From positions 1-40,296 of the forward strand of contig CAJODK010000023.1 in NCBI GenBank assembly GCA_905233245.1: a stretch of 40,296 nt of DNA, read 5' to 3'. The notes beneath the pieces were generated by a model. That model worked only from the letters and a program-made list of their open reading frames with translations, did not search any database and was not told where the DNA came from. Position numbers and translations under genes: made by a program. Source of the stretch: an uncultured Prevotella sp. (GTDB lineage: Bacteria > Bacteroidota > Bacteroidia > Bacteroidales > Bacteroidaceae). How positions within the stretch are numbered: position 1 is the first letter of the stretch; every line of letters begins with the position of its first letter. Positions 20,765-29,176 of the stretch are shown one piece after another.

Positions 20765-23110
20765 TTAGTTATGGAAATCCCACGAGAGGCCGAAACGGAG
20801 GACACTCTCATTGAGGGGATGATGCGGGGTAAAGAAATAGTTTCTGCTGCCTGACTTGGCATTGATATGACTCACCATGACGAAGAAGCGGCACTTCTTG
20901 AGATGGAAATTGGCATAGACGTCGATGACGGGATAATTGCCCACCTCGGTACGCAGGGCGTCATTCTCCTGCACGGCGTAACGGCCTATCTGAGGGCAGT
21001 ATTCGGGGGCGTAGTACTTGGAGAACCACCGCATGTCAGCACCGAAATGGACGCCGAGGACACGGGCTATCTTGAAATCGATGTAGAGATTGGTCCAGTA
21101 GTTCCATGCAGGCACGGCAAGGAGCACCTCCTGCGAACTCTTCTGATAGGTGAGGCGATTCTCCCAGTTGAGGATGCCATAACGGAAATTCTGCTCCAGG
21201 GCAATGGTGAAAAGACTGATATTGGCAGAGGACTGCTTCATGTCGGCCGTGTACTGAGACACGGTGGCGGAGTAGTCGCTGTCGATGGTCTTATTGTAGT
21301 TGATGCCGAGATAGACGTAGTTCTGTATGTTGTCATAGCAGATACGCAGTCTGCTGCGCGTCTTCTTGACATAGAACTCGGTCTCGAGGTGTGTCTGCAT
21401 CTGTTTGGTGAAGTTGTCCTCATGGTTCCAGGAGAAGAACTTGCCATGATAGTGGCTGACGAGAAACTCCGGCCGGCAGAGGTGGTAGAAAGCCTTGAGG
21501 CGAACGGTGGAGGTGTCGCCCAGGATGCGCATATTGATGTCGCCGACGCCGTCGATTCTGATGTCGCCGACCTTCTTGCCCACGAGACCGAACTCCGCAG
21601 TGGCGTTGTAATGAAGATGGCGGCCGAGAGTCTTGATGAGCTGGCCTCCGAGGAAGATGCTGGTCTCCGTAGTAGAGGAGTAACTCATGGAGGTATTTGG
21701 CAGTTTGTAGTTAGCCAGTTCGTGGGTGAGGAACACCTTGGCGCCCATAGGGACGTACTTATTGAAGCCCTCGAGCATGCCGACGGCGAAGGTATTGCGG
21801 AGAGTGTAGTAAGTAGTCTTGTCGAAGATGGAGTCGCCAGGATTGCTCTCATAGGGCACGACATAGCGATTGAGGTAGAAGTCTTCCTCTGGGCTGTTGC
21901 CTATGTAGCGGCGGTTGTTGGTAAGGAAGGCAGCCGAGTGGATAAAACTGGTGACGGGAACGTACTCGTCCTTCAGCCACGAGGTATCGGCAGGCGCCAC
22001 CTCTTTCTTCTCTTCTTCAGCCACGGGTTTCTCTATCTTCCTGACAACGTCAGGATTCAAATCGCCCACTATCTTGGCATCGTCAGGACGACCGGCGAAC
22101 TTAGTCGTTTGGTCGTTTGGTCGTTTGGTGGTTTGGTTGTTTGGTTGTTTAGTGGCTTGGTCGTTTTGCTGTTTTGCGGCAGCGGCTTTTGCGGCCTCCT
22201 CCTTGGCTCTCAGAGCAAATCGCTTGGCCTCCTTCTCCATCTCGGTCATCTCCACCTTGCGATAGAAACCTATATTGTAGCGATGAGAGAAATTAAGGGA
22301 GAAAGCATCCTGCTTGTTCCAGTTGTCCTTAAGCACTACGGGGATTTCCTGACCCTCGTAGGAATCCTTGAAGAGTTCAGGATGGGTGATATAGTAGTCA
22401 TTGGTGATACCGCCATTCTCTGAGACCTTCATGTGGTCAAAACTCATGGCGAGATGCGCCTGATAGCGCTCACCGAGATAGGATGCCCAGAAGGTGTAGT
22501 CGAAGAGCGCGATGCTCTGGTCATCGTAGTAGCCACGGCCGTAGAGGTAATTGAACTTGAAACCGAAGCCGAACTCCTTGTTGACATTAGTGGCAAAGAG
22601 CACGCGGAGGTGGTCCTCACCATTGGTCTTGTTGCCGCAGGAGGAATAGAACACATTGGTGAGCGGCGAGAGAGTATTGGTAAAGAGGAGTTCGGAGGGC
22701 TTGGTACGGAAGTAGCCGTAAGGTTCCAGATAAGGGTCATGAGCGAAAAGGTCGCGGTCGGTCGCTATGCGTGCTATGCGAGGAGCGCCGAGATTGCCCG
22801 TGGTATTGTACTCGCCATACCTACCCGTAGTGAAGATGGAGTTCATGAAGAGGTGCTGAAAGGTGTCACGCACCGCAGGGGTGACATCGCCAAACCTCTC
22901 ATCGACGGTCCACACGCGTATGCCCTTGGGAATCTCCTTGTGGGAGGCATGGAGAGAGTCGAGGGCGGCATTGGGATTGAAGGTGTTGTCGGTGACGGTG
23001 AAGCCGTCATTGTAATTGGCATCACTAATCTGTGCCGCGATGGTTTGCACCATGAGACACAAGAGCAGCACGAGGGCTGTGCGGTATATGTACAGACAAC
23101 TATTCTTCAT
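20765..23110 (-). CDS. Putative outer-membrane porin (Porin_10-like) with low-complexity insert
   Basis: About 781 residues from MKNSCLYIYRTALVLLLCLM, a signal peptide ending near IAAQ; an ATG 15 nt further upstream (MMIRR) is possible. Aromatic, alternating strands (FGFGFKFNYLYGRGYYDD, RYQAHLAMSFDHM) and a final strand ending SWDFHN point to a beta-barrel. This pattern is annotated as putative porin in Bacteroidetes. Residues about 310-350 are a non-barrel insert: KEEAAKAAAAKQQNDQ followed by repeats of [13 protein letters not shown]. The repeat part is encoded by an 8-nt tandem repeat (22104-22165) that also occurs between genes elsewhere. The start overlaps the end of the 79-aa membrane protein gene. 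Confidence 0.8.
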   Translation of the reverse strand: MKNSCLYIYRTALVLLLCLMVQTIAAQISDANYNDGFTVTDNTFNPNAALDSLHASHKEIPKGIRVWTVDERFGDVTPAVRDTFQHLFMNSIFTTGRYGEYNTTGNLGAPRIARIATDRDLFAHDPYLEPYGYFRTKPSELLFTNTLSPLTNVFYSSCGNKTNGEDHLRVLFATNVNKEFGFGFKFNYLYGRGYYDDQSIALFDYTFWASYLGERYQAHLAMSFDHMKVSENGGITNDYYITHPELFKDSYEGQEIPVVLKDNWNKQDAFSLNFSHRYNIGFYRKVEMTEMEKEAKRFALRAKEEAAKAAAAKQQNDQATKQPNNQTTKRPNDQTTKFAGRPDDAKIVGDLNPDVVRKIEKPVAEEEKKEVAPADTSWLKDEYVPVTSFIHSAAFLTNNRRYIGNSPEEDFYLNRYVVPYESNPGDSIFDKTTYYTLRNTFAVGMLEGFNKYVPMGAKVFLTHELANYKLPNTSMSYSSTTETSIFLGGQLIKTLGRHLHYNATAEFGLVGKKVGDIRIDGVGDINMRILGDTSTVRLKAFYHLCRPEFLVSHYHGKFFSWNHEDNFTKQMQTHLETEFYVKKTRSRLRICYDNIQNYVYLGINYNKTIDSDYSATVSQYTADMKQSSANISLFTIALEQNFRYGILNWENRLTYQKSSQEVLLAVPAWNYWTNLYIDFKIARVLGVHFGADMRWFSKYYAPEYCPQIGRYAVQENDALRTEVGNYPVIDVYANFHLKKCRFFVMVSHINAKSGSRNYFFTPHHPLNESVLRFGLSWDFHN
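22104..22165. repeat. 8-nt tandem repeat (CAAACGAC/CAAACAAC type) inside the porin gene
   Basis: On the minus strand about seven units of ACCAAACG/ACCAAACA. Because 8 is not a multiple of 3, three units make an 8-residue peptide repeat (NQTTKRPN). The same unit lies upstream of ATGs at 356-397, 29131-29170 and 35581-35642. Confidence 0.85.
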
Positions 23111-23339
23111 CCTCCGTATCATCATTCTTCTTGAGGAGGCGTATCATGCACTCTGCCATCTTGATCATGACGGCGATGATAACGATGATGGCGCCCTTCA
23201 TCTCGCCATTATCCGTGGGGATAACGTCAACGTAAACGAGGCAGCCCACTATGGCCACCAGCATGAAGAGTATGTTGAGCACCTGACGAATCTTGAAGTT
23301 GATGTCGTGTATCTTTTCGGGTTTTCTGTGTGTACGCAT
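23100..23339 (-). CDS. Small two-helix membrane protein (79 aa)
   Basis: Residues about 20-37 (LNILFMLVAIVGCLVYVDV) and 48-65 (KGAIIVIIAVMIKMAECMI) are membrane helices. The end is charged (KKNDDTEDEE). No family is recognised with certainty. It sits between the DUF4468 protein (11 nt upstream) and the porin (overlapping start), in one minus-strand unit. Codon pattern and tight spacing support it being real. Confidence 0.75.
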   Translation of the reverse strand: MRTHRKPEKIHDINFKIRQVLNILFMLVAIVGCLVYVDVIPTDNGEMKGAIIVIIAVMIKMAECMIRLLKKNDDTEDEE

Positions 23340-23349
23340 ATTTCTTTAT

Positions 23350-23976
23350 TTATTGGTTCAGAGCCTCTGCGATGCGGGCGAAGAGCGTATCCTTGGCATC
23401 GATGGTACGAGTGCGGAACTTGCGGAAACCGCCCTTGCGGAAATCAGTCTTGGTCTTGTTGAGGGCATTCTCATCGAGCAGCATATCCTCTGCGGGGAAG
23501 CTCTTGCTGTCGTATCTGTAGGACATGCCCTTCATCGTGACCTCACACTTACCATCAAAGCAAGCCACGCGGAGAGTGTAGGACATCAGCGTGCGGTCGA
23601 GCATCAAGGAGTGGTCCTTGAACACCACATATTCCTTTATGCGGGCGCCTATCTCGTGAGTGGTCTTATTGACAATAGCGATACGGCTCTCTGGGTCTTT
23701 GCCCTTCTCCTTGCAGTAAGCCACAAGGAAGTCTATCATCCTGTCGTAAACCTGCTGAGCCGTGAGAGCATTGCAGTCGATGGTGGTGCCCCACTCCACC
23801 TTGCCATTCACCGTAGGGCAAGCCCCTGCAGCATACTTCTCATCAATCATCATGATGGGAGCAGGTTTCTCCTTGCTCTGCTTCTCCTTGGCAGCGGTAG
23901 GAGCCTCAAAACTGGTGAACTGAGCGTGCACCGAGAGTGAGCAGAACAGGGCTGATATGATAAGTATTTTCTTCAT
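23350..23976 (-). CDS. Exported DUF4468-type protein
   Basis: 208 residues with signal peptide MKKILIISALFCSLSVHAQ. The mature part (CNALTAQQVYDRMIDFLVAY, SRIAIVNKTTHEIGARIKEYVVF and LMSYTLRVACFDGKCEVTM) has the layout of the DUF4468 domain found in Bacteroidetes envelope proteins: a short N-terminal segment, then a beta-rich domain with TBP-like fold. Function unknown. The C-terminal tail (KTKTDFRKGGFRKFRTRTID) is basic. It follows the 47-aa membrane ORF by 6 nt. Confidence 0.75.
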   Translation of the reverse strand: MKKILIISALFCSLSVHAQFTSFEAPTAAKEKQSKEKPAPIMMIDEKYAAGACPTVNGKVEWGTTIDCNALTAQQVYDRMIDFLVAYCKEKGKDPESRIAIVNKTTHEIGARIKEYVVFKDHSLMLDRTLMSYTLRVACFDGKCEVTMKGMSYRYDSKSFPAEDMLLDENALNKTKTDFRKGGFRKFRTRTIDAKDTLFARIAEALNQ

Positions 23977-23982
23977 ACTTCT

Positions 23983-24126
23983 TTAACTTCTTAGAGAAAA
24001 GTAGCAGTAGGCCAGTATGGCACACAGGATGAGTGTGACGATGATGCGAAACACGCAACCTACGAAGCGCTTGATAAGCAAGAACGCTATGACGATGGCT
24101 ACTATGGCGATTATATAATTTTCCAT
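23983..24126 (-). CDS. Small membrane protein (47 aa)
   Basis: ATG at 24126 to TAA 23983-23985 reads MENYIIAIVAIVIAFLLIKR then FVGCVFRIIVTLILCAILAY and CYFSLRS. Two membrane helices are separated by a short basic turn. It overlaps the end of the pseudouridine synthase gene by 16 nt and precedes the DUF4468 gene by 6 nt, a placement typical of a real coupled gene. No family recognised. Confidence 0.7.
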   Translation of the reverse strand: MENYIIAIVAIVIAFLLIKRFVGCVFRIIVTLILCAILAYCYFSLRS

Positions 24127-24998
24127 TCCTTAGGTATTGGTATAGAGAACTCAATTGGACGATGAGTCACAGGATGATAAAAACATAGTACGTAAGCGTG
24201 GAGGCAGAGACGATGGAGGGGATTGTCACCATTGCCGTACTTGACGTCACCACAGACGGGATGGCCCATATCGGCTGCATGGACGCGTATCTGATTCTTG
24301 CGGCCAGTCTCCAACTTGAACTCCACAAGGGAATAGCGGTCAGAGCGGTCGAGAACGGTGAAATGGGTGACAGCGTACTTGCCGCCATTATCCACTGGGG
24401 ATGAATAGGTGATGTAAGCCTTATTGTCCTTGAGCCAGTTGGCAATAGTGCCCGTCTCCTCCTCAAAGGCTCCAGAACAGAGCGCCACGTAGCGGCGGTC
24501 GAAGACGATGTCGTGCCACTCGTGCTCCAGAATCTGTTCGGTCTGCATGTCCTTGGCGTAAATCATGAGACCTGACGTGTCGCGGTCGAGACGATGCACC
24601 ACATGGGCACGGCAACCCTGACGAGTCTTCTGGAAATAGTCGTCGAGGACGGTCTTGACATTGAGCGTGGAATGGCCTGCCGCCATGCTGAGGATGCCTG
24701 GTTTCTTCTCTATGACAACGATATACTGGTCTTCATAGACTATGGAGACGTACTTGTTCTTGAAGGTGTCGTTGCGCTTGGAATTGGAGACGCTGACCTT
24801 CATGCCGGGCAGAAGAGGATAGTCGTACTGAGTGACTACCTTGCCATTGACCTTGATTCCCCTGCCACGCAGCGTGTCCTTAATCTTATTCTTGCTACCG
24901 GGAAGCGTGGCAAGGAGATACTCCAACAGGGGCATCTCCTTCTCTACGTTATAGTGTTTGTATTCTCTTAACTTTGGATTATACACTTCAATCTTCAA
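24111..24998 (-). CDS. RluA-family pseudouridine synthase
   Basis: 295 residues. There is an S4-like N-terminal part (LPGSKNKIKDTLRGRGIKVN), then the RluA core: VVHRLDRDTSGLMIYAK with the catalytic Asp, GRKNQIRVHAADMGHPVCGD, and LCLHAYVLCFYHP. It isomerises uridine in rRNA or tRNA; the target cannot be told. The only initiation codon consistent with the full S4 part is TTG at 24998. The region upstream, shared with the end of pyk, is a GATTGAA heptamer run, so the original ATG may have been lost to repeat expansion. Confidence 0.88.
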   Translation of the reverse strand: MKIEVYNPKLREYKHYNVEKEMPLLEYLLATLPGSKNKIKDTLRGRGIKVNGKVVTQYDYPLLPGMKVSVSNSKRNDTFKNKYVSIVYEDQYIVVIEKKPGILSMAAGHSTLNVKTVLDDYFQKTRQGCRAHVVHRLDRDTSGLMIYAKDMQTEQILEHEWHDIVFDRRYVALCSGAFEEETGTIANWLKDNKAYITYSSPVDNGGKYAVTHFTVLDRSDRYSLVEFKLETGRKNQIRVHAADMGHPVCGDVKYGNGDNPLHRLCLHAYVLCFYHPVTHRPIEFSIPIPKEWKII

Positions 24999-25020
24999 TC
25001 TTCAATTTTCAATCTTCAAC
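24985..25020. repeat. GATTGAA heptamer repeat at the pyk/pseudouridine synthase junction
   Basis: Minus strand: about five units of GATTGAA/AATTGAA. They span the pyk stop codon (TGA is part of a unit), the 10-nt gap and the TTG start of the next gene. Confidence 0.85.
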
Positions 25021-26442
25021 AGAATTGAACACCTCGCTGACGGTATTAACCTCAAGCATGGACACACCTGCCGACTTGTCAGCGATACCGATATTCATGT
25101 GGCCGGATAGGTAGGTCACTTTATCGTCAAGACCTATCATCTTGCGGTCGTACATCCTCTTGACAGCATAGTAGAACTGCTTCTCCAGTTCGTCCTGAGG
25201 AGGATAGATAGCGAAGACGCCATAAGAGAGGGCAAGCCAGCGCTGCAACTTCTCATGCTTGCAGATAGCCACGATAGGACTAGGACCACGATAAGCTGCC
25301 AGAGTGCGGGCATCGTCACCCGTACCGGAATCGGTCAGAATGCATTTAACGCCAAGTTTGGACGTAGTGCCGATGGCAGCCTTGCAGAGGAAGTCGCGAA
25401 GATTGGTGTCAGCACCATCCACGTCAATCTGCTGAGAGTGGAGAGCGCGGTCGGCCTCAGCCTGCTCTGCTATCTTGACCATCGTCTTGACAGCATCTAT
25501 GGGGTAAGCGCCGTTGGCAGTCTCACCAGAGAGCATCAGGGCATCGGTATTCTGGAATACGGCATTGGCAATATCACTCACCTCAGCACGTGTAGGACGA
25601 GGATTCTTAATCATAGTGTGCAGCATCTGCGTAGCCACGATGACGGGTTTCTTGCGGAATACACATTTCTTTATTATCATGCGCTGTATGCCAGGAATCT
25701 TCTCTGCTGGTATCTCAATTCCGAGGTCACCACGCGCCACCATGATACCATAGCAATTGTCGAGTATCTCATCGATGTTGTCCACACCCTCCTGATTCTC
25801 TATCTTGGAGATAATCTTGATGTCGGAGTTGTGCTCGTCAAGTATCTTCTGCACCTCCATGAGGTCCTCCTTGGAACGAACGAAGGAGTGAGCGATGAAG
25901 TCGATATCCTCCTCGATAGCGAGCAGTATGTTGCGACGGTCCTTCTCCGTGAGGGCTGGCAATTCGATATGCACACCAGGCACATTGACAGACTTATGGG
26001 AACCCAGTTTGCCATCATTCATCACAATAACTTCGAGTTTCTCAGCGTCATTATCCACCACCTGCATGCAGAGTTCGCCATCATCAAAAAGAATCTGGTC
26101 TCCTACTTTAACATCGTGACATATATCCTTGTATGACAGGCAGATAATATCGTGTGTTGTATCCTTTTCAGGAGCGCCGATAATGCTCACTTTCTCACCC
26201 TGCTTGTACTCTATCGGAGCCTCTGCGGAAGTGGTGCGAATCTCCGGCCCCTTAGTATCAATAAGGATACCCAGATGCTCAGACACCTCACGCACATTCC
26301 TGATGATGGTCTTCAGGCCCTCCGGCGTAGCGTGCGCCGTATTCATACGTATCACATTGGCGCCAGCTTTGTACAGTTGGCGAATAAACTCTACATCACA
26401 TCTCAGGTCACTGACCGAGGCTACTATTTTAGTCTGTTTCAT
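25009..26442 (-). CDS. pyk: Pyruvate kinase
   Basis: 477 residues. It catalyses phosphoenolpyruvate + ADP to pyruvate + ATP. It shows KIVASVSDLRCDVEFIRQLY, GANVIRMNTAHATPEG (substrate/K+ region), LIDTKGPEIRT, ISKIENQEGVDNID (catalytic Lys region), MVARGDLGIEIPAEKIP and KPVIVATQMLHTMIKNPRPTRAE. A C-terminal domain is present. The last residues before the stop are formed by the heptamer repeat (SVED then TGA). Its own promoter lies at 26505-26474. Confidence 0.95.
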   Translation of the reverse strand: MKQTKIVASVSDLRCDVEFIRQLYKAGANVIRMNTAHATPEGLKTIIRNVREVSEHLGILIDTKGPEIRTTSAEAPIEYKQGEKVSIIGAPEKDTTHDIICLSYKDICHDVKVGDQILFDDGELCMQVVDNDAEKLEVIVMNDGKLGSHKSVNVPGVHIELPALTEKDRRNILLAIEEDIDFIAHSFVRSKEDLMEVQKILDEHNSDIKIISKIENQEGVDNIDEILDNCYGIMVARGDLGIEIPAEKIPGIQRMIIKKCVFRKKPVIVATQMLHTMIKNPRPTRAEVSDIANAVFQNTDALMLSGETANGAYPIDAVKTMVKIAEQAEADRALHSQQIDVDGADTNLRDFLCKAAIGTTSKLGVKCILTDSGTGDDARTLAAYRGPSPIVAICKHEKLQRWLALSYGVFAIYPPQDELEKQFYYAVKRMYDRKMIGLDDKVTYLSGHMNIGIADKSAGVSMLEVNTVSEVFNSVED

Positions 26443-26473
26443 ATTTTTGTTTTTCTACGAAGTTATCGAACTG

Positions 26474-26505
26474 CAAATTTACTTTTTTTTGCCCAATAAG
26501 CCAAA
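26474..26505 (-). promoter_or_regulatory. Promoter of pyk
   Basis: Minus strand TTTG (26505-26502), 20 nt, TAAATTTG (26481-26474). Predicted start near 26467, leader about 25 nt. Confidence 0.75.
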
Positions 26506-26562
26506 CAAATCACCGTTTTTTGCCTTTATTTTAAGAAATAAAGCATATTTTTTGTGAAATAT

Positions 26563-26593
26563 TTTGTTTTTTCAAAATAAACTTGTACATTTG
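26563..26593 (+). promoter_or_regulatory. Promoter of the rseC-rnf operon
   Basis: TTTG (26563-26566), 19 nt, TACATTTG (26586-26593). The rseC ATG is at 26603, so the leader is only a few bases. No other promoter of this type was noticed before rnfB. Confidence 0.75.
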
Positions 26594-26602
26594 CAGAACA
26601 CT

Positions 26603-27040
26603 ATGAATGATAAAATATCCCATTCGGGTATAATAGATAGTATAACAGGCACCAAAGTCCATGTGCGCATTGTCCAAAGCAGTGCGTGCTCGAGTTGTAA
26701 GGTGGCCTCCTACTGCTCCTCTGCCGAGAGCAAGGAGAAGATGATTGACGTGAGATGCCTCGACGCCCGCAAGTACAAGGTGGGACAGGCTGTCAATGTG
26801 CTGGCATCGCAATCGGTAGGCATGAAGGCTGTCGTCCTGGCATTCGTAGTACCGACGCTGGTGCTCCTTGCCACCATCATAGTATGTGTGAACTACGGCA
26901 TCTCTGACGGCATAGCAGCCTTGGCTGGCATCGGTTCGCTGATACCCTACTACATGGTGCTCTACCTCATCAGAGGCAAGATAGAGAATATCGTCACCTT
27001 TTATCTGGAACCCGCAAACGAAACTTCAATAACCAAATAA
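26603..27040 (+). CDS. rseC: RseC/SoxR-reducing family protein
   Basis: 145 residues from MNDKISHSGIIDSITGTKVH; the longer frame would start upstream of the promoter. It has the family cysteine motif ACSSCKVASYC and two membrane helices (AVVLAFVVPTLVLLATIIVC and IAALAGIGSLIPYYMVLYLI). RseC-type proteins work with Rnf/Rsx complexes in redox maintenance. Here it opens the rnf operon, as usual in Bacteroidetes. Confidence 0.88.
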   Translation: MNDKISHSGIIDSITGTKVHVRIVQSSACSSCKVASYCSSAESKEKMIDVRCLDARKYKVGQAVNVLASQSVGMKAVVLAFVVPTLVLLATIIVCVNYGISDGIAALAGIGSLIPYYMVLYLIRGKIENIVTFYLEPANETSITK

Positions 27041-27068
27041 CAATTAACAACAAACAAAACAACACATT

Positions 27069-27566
27069 ATGAGCTTAATCTTATCATCAGTGCTCACACT
27101 GGGTATCATTGCAATTATTGCTGCAGTGATTCTGTTCATTTGTGCTAAGAAGTTTGCTGTACAGGAAGACCCTCGACAGGAGAAGGTTGCCGCTATCCTA
27201 CCACAGGCCAACTGTGGCGGTTGCGGTTTCCCTGGCTGTGCGGGCTTCGCTGCCGCTTGCTTCAAGGCTGCAACAGAAAAGGGCTCTATCGACGGACTCT
27301 CTTGTCCTGTCGGTGGTGCAGAAGTAATGGATCAGGTTACGGCAATCCTCTTCTCTGAGGGTGGTGCCGACGCACCTGCTGATAGTGCTCCTGCCAAGGC
27401 TGACGGACCTAAGAAGGCTGCTGGACCATTGAAGCCAATGTCCACCGACCTTAAGCCGTTCGTTGAGCCAAAGGGTCTCGACTTCTCTGGTCCTAAGGCT
27501 AATCCTGTACCTGCCATGCCAGCGGGTCTCAAACCAGCAAAACTGCCAAAGAACTGGCCTGCGTAA
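27069..27566 (+). CDS. rnfB: RnfB, truncated form lacking the ferredoxin domains
   Basis: 165 residues. The membrane helix (residues 5-25) and the first 4Fe-4S domain are intact (NCGGCGFPGC..., C49, C52, C57, C79). The two C-terminal ferredoxin-type clusters (C-x2-C-x2-C-x3-C-P) that RnfB/RsxB normally carries are absent. Instead a proline/alanine/lysine linker leads to a tail (GLDFSGPKANPVPAMPAGLK then PAKLPKNWPA) almost the same as the end of RnfC. Only 21 nt separate its stop from rnfC, so no decayed remainder is present. RnfB normally receives electrons from ferredoxin; how this form would do so is unclear. Confidence 0.85.
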   Translation: MSLILSSVLTLGIIAIIAAVILFICAKKFAVQEDPRQEKVAAILPQANCGGCGFPGCAGFAAACFKAATEKGSIDGLSCPVGGAEVMDQVTAILFSEGGADAPADSAPAKADGPKKAAGPLKPMSTDLKPFVEPKGLDFSGPKANPVPAMPAGLKPAKLPKNWPA

Positions 27567-27587
27567 CCTTAAAAGTAGTAAAAAGCA

Positions 27588-29126
27588 ATGAAAGCAAAGA
27601 CATTTAGAATTGGTGGTGTGCATCCAGCTGAGAACAAACTCAGCAATGACGCCGTTACACAGCCTGCACCATTGCCACAGCAGGCAGTATTCTCCCTCAG
27701 CCAGCATATCGGCGCTCCTGCCAAGGCCATCGTCAAGGAAGGCGACAAGGTAAAGGTAGGTACAATGATAGCAGAGGCTGGAGGTTTCGTTTCAGCTAAC
27801 ATCTTCTCATCCGTATCCGGTACAGTAGTAAAGGTTGGTGACAGCCTCGACGTATCAGGTGCCATGAAGCCTGCCATCACCATCAAGGTGGAGGGCGACG
27901 AGTGGGAAGCATCTATCGACCGCTCCGAGAAGTTGGAGAAACTCGCTGACCATCCCGAACTCACACCAGAGGAAATCGTAAACCGCGTGAAGTACGCCGG
28001 TATCGTAGGTATGGGTGGCGCATGTTTCCCAACTCACGTAAAACTCATGCCTCCTCCAGGAGCTAAGGCAGAGTGCGTCATCATCAATGGCGTGGAGTGT
28101 GAGCCATACATCACATCAGACTACCGCCTCATGCTCGAGAAGGCCGACCAACTCATTGAGGGTCTGCGTATCCTCATGGCTGCCGTAAAGGTAACGAAGG
28201 GTTACATCGGCATTGAGGACAACAAGCCTGCTGCCATCAAACTCATCGCAGAGAAGGTGGCCAACGACCCTAACATCGAGGTGGTACCTCTGAAGAAGAA
28301 ATATCCACAAGGTGGTGAGAAGCAGCTCATTGATGCCGTTATACGTCGTCAGGTGCCTGCACCACCAGCAATACCTATCAGCGTAGGTGCTGTAGTACAG
28401 AATGCAGGTACTGCCGTTGCTGTCTATGAGGCAGTGATGAAGAAGAAGCCTCTCTTCGAGCGCTACACCACCGTTACAGGTCTGCAGGTCAAGAAGCCTA
28501 GCAACTTCCTCGTGCGCATGGGTACATCATTCGAAGACCTTATCAACCTCTGCGGCGGTATGCCAGAGGGCGAGAACAAGGTGCTCGCTGGCGGTCCTAT
28601 GATGGGACGTGCCGTACCTTCTATCGAGGTTCCTGTAGGCAAGGGTCAGAACTCCATCACTATCCTCACTGGCAAGGATGCCGTAATGCCTGAGGAACAG
28701 CCATGTATCCGTTGTGCTAAGTGCGTCAGCGCTTGTCCTATGGGTCTGGAGCCATTCCTGCTGGCTAAGGCAGCTAAGATGGAGAAGTGGGATCTGCTGG
28801 AGGCTGAGGATGTCACCTCATGTATCGAGTGTGGCTCTTGTCAGTTCACCTGTCCTGCTTACCGTCGTCTGCTCGACGATATCCGCAAGGGTAAGGGCAC
28901 TGTTATGGGTATCATACGTCAGCGCAACGCTCCTGCTCCAGCACCAGCAAAGGCAGAAGCTCCTAAGGCTAAGACCAAGGACGGTAAGGAGTTCGTGATG
29001 CACACGGCAGAGAAGCCGTTCGTGACACCTACCGACCTCGACTTCTCAGGCAAGAAGGCTAACCCAATACCTACAATGCCTGCAGGTCTCAAGCCAGCCA
29101 AGACTCCAAAGAATTGGCCTGCGTGA
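27588..29126 (+). CDS. rnfC: RnfC, NADH/FMN-binding subunit
   Basis: 512 residues. It shows HIGAPAKAIVKEGDKVKVG (lipoyl-like fold), YAGIVGMGGACFPTHVKLMP (FMN/NADH glycine-rich region), INGVECEPYITSDYRLM and LAGGPMMGRAVPS. Two ferredoxin motifs follow, CIRCAKCVSACP and CIECGSCQFTCP. The C-terminus has an Ala/Pro/Lys linker and the tail DLDFSGKKANPIPTMPAGLK then PAKTPKNWPA, shared with RnfB. RnfC is the site of NAD(H) reaction at the cytoplasmic face of the ion-translocating Rnf complex. Confidence 0.95.
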   Translation: MKAKTFRIGGVHPAENKLSNDAVTQPAPLPQQAVFSLSQHIGAPAKAIVKEGDKVKVGTMIAEAGGFVSANIFSSVSGTVVKVGDSLDVSGAMKPAITIKVEGDEWEASIDRSEKLEKLADHPELTPEEIVNRVKYAGIVGMGGACFPTHVKLMPPPGAKAECVIINGVECEPYITSDYRLMLEKADQLIEGLRILMAAVKVTKGYIGIEDNKPAAIKLIAEKVANDPNIEVVPLKKKYPQGGEKQLIDAVIRRQVPAPPAIPISVGAVVQNAGTAVAVYEAVMKKKPLFERYTTVTGLQVKKPSNFLVRMGTSFEDLINLCGGMPEGENKVLAGGPMMGRAVPSIEVPVGKGQNSITILTGKDAVMPEEQPCIRCAKCVSACPMGLEPFLLAKAAKMEKWDLLEAEDVTSCIECGSCQFTCPAYRRLLDDIRKGKGTVMGIIRQRNAPAPAPAKAEAPKAKTKDGKEFVMHTAEKPFVTPTDLDFSGKKANPIPTMPAGLKPAKTPKNWPA

Positions 29127-29130
29127 GTAA

Positions 29131-29176
29131 TTTTCCCAAACGACTAAACAACTAAAAAACTAAACAACAAAATAAT
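29131..29176 (+). repeat. 8-nt repeat before the rnfD start codon
   Basis: Units of the CGACTAAA/CAACTAAA type fill the gap between rnfC and rnfD and end 3-10 nt before the rnfD ATG (29177). Same family as 356-397 and 35581-35642. Confidence 0.8.

Noticed and set aside
22104..22165. CRISPR-like array
   Set aside because: Unit is 8 nt without spacers; it is a microsatellite. No CRISPR array or cas gene was found in the window.
20867..22423. Plus-strand open frame of 518 codons
   Set aside because: It is antisense to the porin gene, whose signal peptide, barrel pattern and tight operon spacing are clear; the antisense product has valine-rich, non-protein-like composition.
25255..26136. Plus-strand open frame of 293 codons
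   Set aside because: Antisense to pyruvate kinase, which has all family motifs.
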